Assembly: GCA_900539605.1 (NCBI GenBank)
Contig: UQCS01000037.1
Span: 1 to 14,471, forward strand
DNA: 14,471 bases
Direction of reading: 5' to 3'
Source: an uncultured Azospirillum sp.
GTDB lineage: Bacteria > Pseudomonadota > Alphaproteobacteria > RF32 > CAG-239
A program made the translations under genes and the position numbers. Positions 8,342 through 14,471 of the stretch are shown piece by piece (position 1 is the first letter of the stretch; each line of letters begins with the position of its first letter). The notes beneath the pieces were generated by a model, which saw only the letters and a program-made list of their open reading frames with translations, was not told the DNA's origin and ran no database searches.

Positions 8342-8375
8342 AAAGAACACCCCCGATTTTCGGGGGTGTTCTTTT
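8342..8375. terminator. Intrinsic terminator of ftsZ, shared with the convergent gene
   Basis: A stem of about 14 bp with a C5/G5 core and a 5-base loop (ATTTT, 8356-8360) is followed on the plus strand by a T-run. It starts 20 bases after the ftsZ stop. The stop codon of the convergent minus-strand gene (8374-8376) overlaps the base of the stem, and on that strand the hairpin is followed by a weaker T-rich tract, so it probably works in both directions. Confidence 0.93.
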
Positions 8376-8859
8376 AATAAGCCGGATAATTTGTCACTGC
8401 ACTATCCTGCCCTTCTATTTGATTAATATCATCATCTGGATAAGACTGAACATCATAAATTCGGTCATCCCCTTCATAAAGGGTATTTTCAATTTCGTTT
8501 TGCATCTGCTCGGGAGAATCTTCACTGATTTCCGGATCTTGAGGCGTGATTTCGGAAATGGCACCGACCGGTTTGACAGCAGAAGACGGTTGCTGCATTG
8601 CGGTGCTGCTTCCGGGCTGAACGACATTGCCGGCAGCCGGTTGTTTACCGTAAGGGAGCGTATTAACGATCGGATTGCCAAACGGGTTGGCAGCGTCTTT
8701 TGCCTGTCTTACGGTTATTTCGTTCATGGTACCGTTTGCATTTTCCGCTTCTCCGAAAATCACCGTCGGATTGTTATTATCAGACTGAACAACCATCGCC
8801 TCTTGGGCATTGGCGTTGGAAACCAGCACTAAACCCATCATCATCAGCCAACCGCTCAT
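8374..8859 (-). CDS. Small exported protein of unknown function
   Basis: I do not recognise this 161-residue protein. Residues 1-18 look like a signal peptide, with the hydrophobic core LMMMGLVLV and probable cleavage after Ala-Asn-Ala before QEA. The n-region has no Lys or Arg, which is unusual. The mature part is acidic, rich in Asn, Gln, Pro, Ser and Asp, has no cysteine or second membrane segment, and is probably largely disordered; it ends in TNYPAY. The start is well fixed: GGAG lies 8 bases before the ATG, and an in-frame stop lies four codons further upstream. A TATAAA element and the palindrome TATAAATTTATA (8873-8884) lie just upstream and may belong to its promoter. It is convergent with ftsZ and shares its terminator, so no functional link can be inferred. 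Confidence 0.75.
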   Translation of the reverse strand: MSGWLMMMGLVLVSNANAQEAMVVQSDNNNPTVIFGEAENANGTMNEITVRQAKDAANPFGNPIVNTLPYGKQPAAGNVVQPGSSTAMQQPSSAVKPVGAISEITPQDPEISEDSPEQMQNEIENTLYEGDDRIYDVQSYPDDDINQIEGQDSAVTNYPAY

Positions 8860-8997
8860 TTGTTTTCTCCGTTATAAATTTATACTGCAATACAACATAA
8901 TAAGCGAAAGATCTAATTCAATATATGTAAAATTATTTTATCCCAACATCCGTCATACGATTTGTTTTACGGCATTGCTATCGTTCTGCCGCCGATA

Positions 8998-9035
8998 CAA
9001 AAAGCCGGAAAAACAAATACTGTTTTTCCGGCTTT
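8998..9035 (-). terminator. Intrinsic terminator of pta-ackA
   Basis: The arms at 9001-9014 and 9022-9035 form a perfect 14-bp stem (AAAGCCGGAAAAAC and its complement) with a 7-base loop. Read on the minus strand it begins about 18 bases after the ackA stop and runs into TTTTTG, the expected U-tract. Confidence 0.92.
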
Positions 9036-9053
9036 GAAAAAAGATCCCGAGCG

Positions 9054-10238
9054 TTAAATCAGCTTCTTGACGTCTTGGGCGATGACCAGTTCTTCGTCAG
9101 TCGGAATAACCAAAACCCGAACTTTCGAATCCGGAGTCGCAATATCGGCAGTCACACCATGAACAGACTTTTCGTTCAGCGCCGGATCCAGTTTGATGCC
9201 GAGATAAGCCAGACGTTCGCATACCAGTTGACGAACCAGCGAAGCGTTTTCGCCGATACCGCCGGTAAAGACAATTGCATCAACGCCGCCTAAGACCGCA
9301 GCATAGGCACCGATATATTTAACCATGCTGTAGATGTAAACCGCCATTGCTTCAACCGCGACCGGATTTCCGGCAACATATTGATCTTCAACGTCCCGAT
9401 TGTCCGAATAGCCGCACAGTCCCAACATACCGCTTTGTTTGTTGAGCAGATTGTTAACTTCGTCAACGCTTTTGCCCTGAGTTTTCATAATATGCAGCGG
9501 CACATAAGGATCGACGTCCCCCGAACGGGTCCCCATCACCACACCGGCCAGCGGCGTAAAGCCCATTGAAGTATCAACACACTTGCCATCCTCAATTGCC
9601 GTAATTGAAGCACCGTTACCGATATGGCAGGTAATAAACTTGCCCGGACGGCCAAGCATTGCCGCCGCCTGGCGCGAAACGAACAAATGAGACGTGCCGT
9701 GAAAACCGTAACGACGGATTTTATATTTTGTATACTGTTCCATCGGCAAGGCATACAGGAAAGCCTCGGGTTTCATCGTCTGGTGGAAGGCGGTGTCAAA
9801 GGCAACCACCTGCGGGACATTCGGCAACAGCTGTTTAATTGCCTTAATCCCCATGACCGCGGCCGGATTATGCAACGGCGCCAGTGCCGACAATTCGTCG
9901 ATAATACGAATCACTTCATCATCCACCAACACCGAGCGGTCGAAATATTCACCGCCGTGAACCACGCGGTGGCCGACGCCGGAAAGTTCTTCCACGCTGC
10001 TCAAAACGCTGCCGAGCAACAGATCAAGCACTTCCTTAATCGCTTCTTTGTGGGTAGGCAGCGGCAGTTTGGTCGTCACTTTTTCACCGTCGCCGACTTT
10101 TATGGTCACCAACGAGCCCTCAATACCGATACGGTCGGCCAGACCTTTGGCCATGACTTCAAAGTGATCGCCGTCTACTTTAAACAACTGATATTTCAGA
10201 GATGAAGAACCGGAGTTCAAAACTAAGATTTTTTCCAT
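9054..10238 (-). CDS. ackA: Acetate kinase
   Basis: Cytosolic enzyme that converts acetyl phosphate and ADP to acetate and ATP, reversibly. It has 394 residues, the usual length for the ASKHA-fold acetate kinases. Clear motifs are VLNSGSSSLKYQL (6-18), GHRVVHGG (89-96, with substrate Arg91), FDTAFHQT (147-154, with the catalytic Asp148), YGFHGTSH (177-184, with transition-state His180), HIGNGAS (205-211), GTRSGDVDP (236-244, with Arg238) and FTGGIGENA (324-332). An AGGA ribosome binding site lies 8 bases before the ATG. It follows pta by 37 bases on the same strand and ends at a strong terminator, so the two form an operon for substrate-level ATP formation from acetyl-CoA and for acetate uptake. 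Propionate or butyrate kinase is much less likely given pta next door. Confidence 0.97.
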   Translation of the reverse strand: MEKILVLNSGSSSLKYQLFKVDGDHFEVMAKGLADRIGIEGSLVTIKVGDGEKVTTKLPLPTHKEAIKEVLDLLLGSVLSSVEELSGVGHRVVHGGEYFDRSVLVDDEVIRIIDELSALAPLHNPAAVMGIKAIKQLLPNVPQVVAFDTAFHQTMKPEAFLYALPMEQYTKYKIRRYGFHGTSHLFVSRQAAAMLGRPGKFITCHIGNGASITAIEDGKCVDTSMGFTPLAGVVMGTRSGDVDPYVPLHIMKTQGKSVDEVNNLLNKQSGMLGLCGYSDNRDVEDQYVAGNPVAVEAMAVYIYSMVKYIGAYAAVLGGVDAIVFTGGIGENASLVRQLVCERLAYLGIKLDPALNEKSVHGVTADIATPDSKVRVLVIPTDEELVIAQDVKKLI

Positions 10239-10275
10239 CGTATATTCCTGTTTTGTAATTTAAGTTAGTGTAAAA

Positions 10276-11283
10276 TTATTTTTTTGCCGCCTGCAAAGCC
10301 GTAATCGCAATCATACCGACAATATCTTCTACCAATGCACCGCGGGACAAATCGTTTACCGGTGCGTTCAGCCCCTGCAGAATCGGCCCGTATGCTTCGG
10401 CACCGCCTAATCTCTGCAACAGCTTGTAACCGATATTTCCGGCTTCGATATCCGGAAAGATCAAAACGTTAGCCTGACCGGCAACTTCGCTTCCGGGAGC
10501 CTTTTTAGTGCCGACAACCTGATCCAGTGCCGCATCAGCCTGCATCTCACCGTCAATTTTAATCGGCAGATCGCGATATTCGGGCAATTGCAACTGTTCT
10601 TTGGCCAAACGTGTCGCCTCGACCACTTTGTCAACGCCTTCGCCTTTGCCGGAACCCATTGTCGAGTATGACAGCAAAGCGACCCGCGGTTCGATCCCGA
10701 ACTGCAGGGCCGTCTGCGCGCTGTCAATCGCAATGTCTGCCAGCTCGCAAGCCGTCGGATTGATCATAATGGCACAATCGGAAAAGATATAAGGTTTACC
10801 GCCGGCAACCATCAAAACCGCCGAAGAAACGGCACGGCCTTTTTTGGCAGACTTGATGATTTGCAGCGCCGGACGAACGGTATCGGCGGTGGAATGGTTA
10901 GCACCCGATACCATGCCGTCGGCATCGCCGGCTTTGATCATCATGGTACCGAAATAATTGTAATTGTGCATCTGCTTAGCCGCATCTTCGGGCGTAATTC
11001 CCTTATCCTTGCGCAGCTCATAAAACATTTGCGCATAAGCTTCCGCTTTGGGGGAACTTTCCGGATTCATAATCTCAATACCGTCCAAATCCCAGCCTTT
11101 TCCGTTATAATAGTCTTCAATCGTTTCACGATTGCCCAAAATTACCGTTTTGGCGGCTTTTGCTTCGGCAATATAGTGAGCGGCATCCAAAACCCGGTTG
11201 TCTTCGCCTTCCGGCAACACGATGGTTTTGGGATTTTTCCCGGCCTGAGCCAGCAATTGTTTCAGATAGGCACTTTCAATCAT
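10276..11283 (-). CDS. pta: Phosphate acetyltransferase
   Basis: Cytosolic enzyme that exchanges the CoA of acetyl-CoA for phosphate, giving acetyl phosphate for AckA. It has 335 residues, which is the short class I form with only the PTA_PTB catalytic domain and no DRTGG or AAA-like N-terminal region. Family features are TIVLPEGEDNRVL near the N-terminus, DGMVSGANHSTADTVRPALQ in the middle, SDCAIMINPT, YSTMGSGKG, DGEMQADAA and the C-terminal FPDIEAGNIGYKL with LSRG. AAGGA lies 8 bases before the ATG. Transcription probably starts in the 143-base gap shared with the divergent ndk. Phosphate butyryltransferase is excluded by the close match to Pta motifs and the ackA neighbour. Confidence 0.97.
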   Translation of the reverse strand: MIESAYLKQLLAQAGKNPKTIVLPEGEDNRVLDAAHYIAEAKAAKTVILGNRETIEDYYNGKGWDLDGIEIMNPESSPKAEAYAQMFYELRKDKGITPEDAAKQMHNYNYFGTMMIKAGDADGMVSGANHSTADTVRPALQIIKSAKKGRAVSSAVLMVAGGKPYIFSDCAIMINPTACELADIAIDSAQTALQFGIEPRVALLSYSTMGSGKGEGVDKVVEATRLAKEQLQLPEYRDLPIKIDGEMQADAALDQVVGTKKAPGSEVAGQANVLIFPDIEAGNIGYKLLQRLGGAEAYGPILQGLNAPVNDLSRGALVEDIVGMIAITALQAAKK

Positions 11284-11426
11284 TTTCTTTGTCCTTAAAA
11301 TGAAGTTTAAATCACAATTTGTGTGTAATAAACAACGAATTGATCAAAAAGTCTATAAAAACTTTTGATTTTTCGGCACATATAGGATAAGATCAGCGCA
11401 AACCAGCCAACCAACAGAGGATAAAA
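11284..11426. promoter_or_regulatory. Divergent promoter region between pta and ndk
   Basis: This 143-base gap must serve transcription both ways. It contains an imperfect inverted repeat: arms 11343-11352 (ATCAAAAAGT) and 11361-11369 (ACTTTTGAT), one A bulged, 8-base loop. A short palindrome, CACAA-T-TTGTG, lies at 11313-11323. For ndk, TTGATT (11365-11370) and TAAGAT (11388-11393) are spaced 17 bases apart and form a weak sigma-70-like pair. No convincing pta promoter was identified, and a TTGAT-N4-ATCAA FNR box is not present. Confidence 0.4.
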
Positions 11427-11843
11427 ATGGAAAAAACTTTTTCAATGATCAAGCCCGAAGCCCTCTTTCGCGGCGTTAGCGGCAAAATCATTACCAAAAT
11501 CGAAGAAAGCGGACTGAAAATCATCGCTCAGAAAATGTTGTGGCTTTCCGCTGAGGAAGCCGCACGTTTTTATGCCGTTCATCAGGACAAATCTTTTTTT
11601 GCCGAACTGATTGAAAATATTACCGCCGGTCCGATAATCGTTCAGGTACTTGCCGGTGAAAACGCCGTTGAAAACTATCGTCACCTGATGGGCTCCCCCA
11701 ACCCCGCCGCCGCGGAAGACGGCACTTTGCGCCGCCTGTACGGGGTTTCGATCGAAAAAAATGCCGTCCATGGTTCCGATTGCCTTGAAACCGCCGAAAG
11801 AGAGATTGCCTTTTTCTTTAACCAACTCGAACTTATGAAATAA
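11427..11843 (+). CDS. ndk: Nucleoside diphosphate kinase
   Basis: Balances the nucleotide pools by moving the gamma-phosphate of ATP to other NDPs through a phosphohistidine. It has 138 residues, a normal length. The N-terminal TFSMIKPEA carries the nucleotide-phosphate Lys9, the active-site motif NAVHGSD holds the phosphorylated His115, and Arg85 and Arg102 (GTLRR) match conserved phosphate-binding arginines. The usual GxTNP loop reads GSPNP, so a proline (residue 91) replaces the conserved threonine. GAGG at 11417-11420 lies 6 bases before the ATG. It starts a run of three genes, with the DUF2066 gene 13 bases downstream; ndk itself need not share their function. Confidence 0.96.
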   Translation: MEKTFSMIKPEALFRGVSGKIITKIEESGLKIIAQKMLWLSAEEAARFYAVHQDKSFFAELIENITAGPIIVQVLAGENAVENYRHLMGSPNPAAAEDGTLRRLYGVSIEKNAVHGSDCLETAEREIAFFFNQLELMK

Positions 11844-11856
11844 TCCGGAGACACCC

Positions 11857-12900
11857 ATGCGCCGTTTGTTACTTTCCGTTTTTGTACTCACTCTTTTGTT
11901 CTGCTTTTCCGCCCGGGCCAGGCTGCCTTCCTATTCGGCCGATGTCACGGTTGACGTCACCGCCGACAATGCCGCCGCCGCCCGCGATCGCGCGATGCGC
12001 CAGGCCAATCGTCAGGCCGTCAATGCCATCGCCGCCAATTTTACCACCCGAGAAGGAATGTCAACTCTCAACAGGCTTACCGACGATCAGTTGCTTAATT
12101 TTGTCAAGGAAACCACCGTGTTGGAAGAAAAGGCTTCCAACGTTCGTTACATGGCCAAACTGAGAATTACAGCTCATGATCAGCTTTTGAAACAATATTT
12201 GCAGGAAAAAAACGTTCCGCTGGTCGTTGCCTCGTCCGCCAACGTCATGATCATACCGGTCTTTCGCGAAAGCGAAGACCAGCCGGCCCGTTTGTGGGAA
12301 GAAAACAACCCGTGGCGTTTTGCCTGGGACCAAAATCCGCAAACAGTCGGTTCCATCCGTTTCTTTTCACCGGGCGAAGACAGCCTGCCTTCTCTCAACG
12401 CCGACAAGGCATTGGCGTTGGACGCTTCTGCCTTTCACCGTCTCAGTGAGCTTAACAACGGCGGTGACGTTTATGTAGCCGAAACCTATCCCGACGGCGA
12501 AAACGGCCTTACGGTGCGTATCCTTAACCCACAAAACGGAAAAAGGGAAATTTTCAATGTTAACGGACTGTTATCGTCCGAATTGTACAAACAGGCCGCA
12601 CAAGAAACCGCACTCCGCATTTCAGACGAACTGAAAGGACGCAGCATCGTCACTTCTTCCGAGCCCGAAACCATTACGGTTTTATACAAGTTCAACAAGC
12701 TCGGCACATGGTTAAAAGCCGAAGAAAAAATCTCGGCGATTACGGCCGTCGAAAACATTCAGATCAATGCCATCGGCAACGGCCGCATTCAGTTTCAAAT
12801 CGAATACATCGGCGGCATTGACACTTTGCGCAAAGCCCTGCAGTCTTATCATTTGCTGCTGACGGAAAGCGGTAACTATTATACTTTGATTGACATGTAA
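11857..12900 (+). CDS. DUF2066-like exported protein
   Basis: A protein of 347 residues with a signal peptide (RRLLLSVFVLTLLFCFSARA, cleavage probably near residue 21); no proper lipobox precedes Cys16. The region after it, with alternating strands and the helix AAAARDRAMRQANRQAVNAI followed by LTDDQLLNFV, resembles the DUF2066 family, which has no established function. The C-terminal half holds a second set of alpha/beta repeats ending in YYTLIDM. The family call rests partly on context: in many proteobacteria DUF2066 genes sit directly before an AI-2E family membrane protein, as here, 20 bases upstream. GGAG at 11847-11850 lies 6 bases before the ATG. The protein is likely periplasmic; any biochemical role is unknown. 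Confidence 0.72.
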   Translation: MRRLLLSVFVLTLLFCFSARARLPSYSADVTVDVTADNAAAARDRAMRQANRQAVNAIAANFTTREGMSTLNRLTDDQLLNFVKETTVLEEKASNVRYMAKLRITAHDQLLKQYLQEKNVPLVVASSANVMIIPVFRESEDQPARLWEENNPWRFAWDQNPQTVGSIRFFSPGEDSLPSLNADKALALDASAFHRLSELNNGGDVYVAETYPDGENGLTVRILNPQNGKREIFNVNGLLSSELYKQAAQETALRISDELKGRSIVTSSEPETITVLYKFNKLGTWLKAEEKISAITAVENIQINAIGNGRIQFQIEYIGGIDTLRKALQSYHLLLTESGNYYTLIDM

Positions 12901-12920
12901 AACGGCGAAAGGAAAACATC

Positions 12921-14006
12921 ATGCAAAAAAACACCGCGGCGGTTCATCCGTCAACCGGCAAGTCGAACCGCTTCTTCTGGCTGGCCCTGTTTGCGTTTTT
13001 CTGCGCTTTTGTATATGTTCTGCGCTCAGTGCTGTTGCCGTTTGTGGCCGGAATCATTATCGGTTATCTGCTGGATCCGCTGGTTGATAAGTTTACCCGT
13101 TTTAAGATCAGCCGCACATGGGCAACTGTGCTGGTTCTGTTGCTGGTCATCCTGATCATCGTTCCCACGGTGGTACTGATCGCCAACGTCATCGACAGCC
13201 AACTCAGCGTTTTTATCAGCGTGGTGCCGAATTATGTCGGTTCGTTGATTAAAAAAGCCGAACCGATCCTAAACGAGCTGAAAGATCTGTTTCCAACCCT
13301 TGATGCCGAACGTATCCGCGAATACATTCGTTCCAACACCGCCAACAATCTGAAGATACTCGGTTCCATTCTGCGTAGTGTCGTTTCGGGCGGGATGGCG
13401 ATTGTCAATCTGATTTCGCTGCTGCTGATTACGCCGGTGGTTGCTTTTTATATGTTGCGCGACTGGGATAAGTTTATTGCCAAAGTCCGTAGCTTGTTGC
13501 CGCGCAAATCCAAAAAGTCGATTGAGCAGCAGGCTCATGAAATTGACCGTACGCTGGCCGGTTTTATTCGCGGACAGTTAAGTGTCTGCGTCATCCTCGG
13601 CAGCTTTTACGCCATCGGTCTGCATCTGGTCGGTCTGGATCTGGGACTTTTGGTCGGCTTTTTGGCCGGCATCATCTCTTTCATCCCGTATGTCGGAACC
13701 ATCTCTGGTTTTATTATCAGTCTGGCGCTGGCTTTTGCCCAGTTTGACTCGATGATGCCGATTGTCAGCGTTGTCATTGTCTTTGGGGTCGGACAATTTT
13801 TGGAAGGAAACTTCCTAACACCGAAACTGGTGGGCGACAATGTCGGGCTGCATCCGGTGTGGGTGATGTTCGCCCTGCTCGCCGGCGGCGTGCTGTTGGG
13901 TTTTTTGGGGCTGATGATTGCGGTTCCTGTTGCGGCGATTATCGGTGTGTTGATCCGTCATGCCATTATGAACTATAAAAAAAGCAGCCTGTATCTGGAA
14001 GATTAA
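12921..14006 (+). CDS. AI-2E family transporter (PerM-like membrane protein)
   Basis: Integral membrane protein of 361 residues from the family that includes TqsA, YdiK and PerM. Substrates differ or are unknown within the family (autoinducer-2 export and sodium/proton exchange are reported for some members), so none is assigned. It shows about eight hydrophobic segments: two near the N-terminus, a soluble stretch of about 90 residues (LSVFISVVPNYVGSLIK to NLKILGSILRSV), the family motif LLITPVVAFYMLRDWDKF, and the later conserved FLAGIISFIPYVGTISG and GNFLTPKLVGDNVGLHPVW. AAAGGAAA lies just before the ATG. It is the last gene of the run starting at ndk. In other proteobacteria hda often follows this pair; here it does not. 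Confidence 0.9.
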   Translation: MQKNTAAVHPSTGKSNRFFWLALFAFFCAFVYVLRSVLLPFVAGIIIGYLLDPLVDKFTRFKISRTWATVLVLLLVILIIVPTVVLIANVIDSQLSVFISVVPNYVGSLIKKAEPILNELKDLFPTLDAERIREYIRSNTANNLKILGSILRSVVSGGMAIVNLISLLLITPVVAFYMLRDWDKFIAKVRSLLPRKSKKSIEQQAHEIDRTLAGFIRGQLSVCVILGSFYAIGLHLVGLDLGLLVGFLAGIISFIPYVGTISGFIISLALAFAQFDSMMPIVSVVIVFGVGQFLEGNFLTPKLVGDNVGLHPVWVMFALLAGGVLLGFLGLMIAVPVAAIIGVLIRHAIMNYKKSSLYLED

Positions 14007-14032
14007 GGCCCTCGCAACCCCAACATGCTTTC

Positions 14033-14070
14033 AAAAAGATATCCTCCGGAGATTCCGGGGGATTCTTTTT
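14033..14070 (+). terminator. Intrinsic terminator after the AI-2E gene
   Basis: ATCCTCCGGA (14041-14050) pairs with 14054-14063 through one G-T pair around a 3-base loop. The stem continues below a single bulged T as AAAAAGA with TCTTTTT (14064-14070). The run of T in the 3' arm gives the U-tract. It lies 27 bases after the stop codon. Confidence 0.88.
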
Positions 14071-14160
14071 AATAAAATATGCTGATCGACAATGCATAAA
14101 AAACAGCACCAACCGACCAATTGTCTATATTTGGTCCTTATGAAATCAAAAAACACCGTC

Positions 14161-14213
14161 CATCTGTTCTCATATTAATAAATATGTATATATCAAGCAT
14201 AAGAAAACAGATG
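14161..14213. repeat. Nested inverted repeat in intergenic DNA
   Basis: The outer arms CATCTGTT (14161-14168) and AACAGATG (14206-14213) are perfect complements. Between them CATATT (14171-14176) and AATATG (14181-14186) form a second small hairpin with a 4-base loop. The region is A+T-rich, so the inner pair may be chance. No gene overlaps it. Confidence 0.35.
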
Positions 14214-14245
14214 TTAAAGGAACACGTTTCTAAAAGATGAGGACA

Positions 14246-14274
14246 TTCATTGCAACAACATAAGCCATTATAAT
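14246..14274 (+). promoter_or_regulatory. Promoter-like site
   Basis: A perfect TATAAT at 14269-14274 is preceded at a 17-base spacing by TTCATT (14246-14251), a poor -35. No gene or plus-strand terminator follows within the window, so the product of any transcript is not visible. In A+T-rich DNA a chance match is quite possible. Confidence 0.25.
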
Positions 14275-14342
14275 CTATATGATTCTTTGTATTTTCAAAC
14301 AGTAAGGTTACAATTATTTATTCAGTCACACCCGTCTGTTCC

Positions 14343-14389
14343 GCAAAACAAAATTGCAGAATATCATCTATAAAGATGATATTCTGCAA
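14343..14389 (-). terminator. Long hairpin, probable terminator of a minus-strand gene
   Basis: The arms 14354-14369 and 14374-14389 form a perfect 16-bp stem with the 4-base loop ATAA. Read on the minus strand the stem is followed by ATTTTGTTTTG, a U-rich tail typical of intrinsic termination. On the plus strand there is no T-run. It starts 24 bases after a minus-strand stop codon at 14414-14416. Confidence 0.75.
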
Positions 14390-14413
14390 GAGATCAGTAA
14401 ACATTACGATCAA

Positions 14414-14471
14414 TCAACGATCATTGCTGCTGTCTTTGACCAACGGCGGCAGGCGGTTACCTTGCGGCTTT
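14414..14471 (-). CDS. Possible C-terminal end of a gene cut by the window edge
   Basis: On the minus strand the last 18 codons of an open frame run in from the right edge and end at TGA (14414-14416), reading KPQGNRLPPLVKDSSNDR. The codons (CCG for proline, CGC and CGT for arginine) suit the neighbouring genes, and a strong minus-strand terminator follows 24 bases later. The product cannot be identified from so short a tail. An open plus-strand frame (14306 to the edge) covers the same bases but has no ATG and runs through the hairpin, so I prefer the minus strand. Confidence 0.5.
   Translation of the reverse strand, partial: KPQGNRLPPLVKDSSNDR

Larger units (their letters stand above)
14007..14471. 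other. A+T-rich, mostly non-coding right end
   Basis: No gene longer than a fragment is visible in these 465 bases. They hold the terminator of the ndk run, a 6-bp inverted repeat (GACCAA at 14115-14120 and TTGGTC at 14131-14136), a nested inverted repeat, a promoter-like pair, and a long hairpin that probably ends a minus-strand gene entering from the right edge. No tRNA-like or tandem-repeat structure was found. Confidence 0.6.

Noticed and set aside
8419..8832. Plus-strand open frame of 137 codons opposite the exported protein
   Set aside because: It begins with TTG without a ribosome binding site. The minus-strand frame has a good site, a signal-like N-terminus and a shared terminator.
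9624..10205. Plus-strand open frame of 193 codons
   Set aside because: It is antisense to ackA and rich in His, Gln, Asn and Phe, typical of a shadow frame; no ribosome binding site suits it.
11338..11370. FNR-type site in the pta/ndk gap
   Set aside because: TTGATCAA is present, but the required four-base spacer between TTGAT and ATCAA is missing.
11442..11891. Minus-strand open frame of 149 codons
   Set aside because: It is antisense to ndk, whose catalytic motifs are clear.
14306..14471. Plus-strand partial gene at the right edge
   Set aside because: The frame is open but has no ATG, passes through the 16-bp hairpin and uses CGG codons more than its neighbours; the minus-strand reading fits better. 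It is not fully excluded.

Overview
The window looks like chromosomal DNA from an alphaproteobacterium. The evidence is an FtsZ with a long acidic linker, an LIERVTG patch and the C-terminal tail LDIPSFLRRR; division and cell-wall genes in dcw order; and a DUF2066 gene next to an AI-2E family gene. The pta-ackA pair fits an organism that makes or uses acetate, perhaps an anaerobic host-associated lineage. That placement is inference and would need a phylogeny. No mobile element, CRISPR array, rRNA or tRNA was seen.

Positions 1-8375 (+ strand) hold the distal part of a dcw cluster: mraY, ftsW, murG, murB, ftsQ, ftsA, ftsZ. The first six are packed with gaps of 1 to 19 bases or a short overlap. 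ftsZ follows after about 100 bases that contain two palindromes, and the cluster ends at a strong hairpin terminator. MraY and MurG make lipid I and lipid II, MurB makes UDP-MurNAc, FtsW polymerises septal glycan, FtsQ links the divisome, and FtsA tethers the FtsZ ring. Compared with the textbook order, murD (between mraY and ftsW), murC (between murG and murB) and ddl (between murB and ftsQ) are all missing, with clean junctions. All three encode ATP-dependent ligases.

Positions 8374-11283 (- strand) hold a small exported protein of unknown function, convergent with ftsZ and sharing its terminator, and then pta-ackA (transcribed pta first), which ends at its own hairpin terminator. Pta and AckA interconvert acetyl-CoA and acetate with ATP formation.

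Positions 11427-14070 (+ strand), divergent from pta, hold ndk, a DUF2066 exported protein and an AI-2E family membrane protein in a tight run that ends at a third terminator. The last 400 bases are A+T-rich and mostly non-coding. They contain a nested inverted repeat, a promoter-like site, and near the right edge a perfect 16-bp hairpin that probably terminates a minus-strand gene whose last codons enter the window.

Most of the window is ordinary housekeeping DNA. The points worth a second look are the loss of ligase genes from the dcw cluster, the unrecognised exported protein beside ftsZ, the palindromes in front of ftsZ, and a proline replacing a conserved threonine in Ndk. I see no convincing new multi-gene system.
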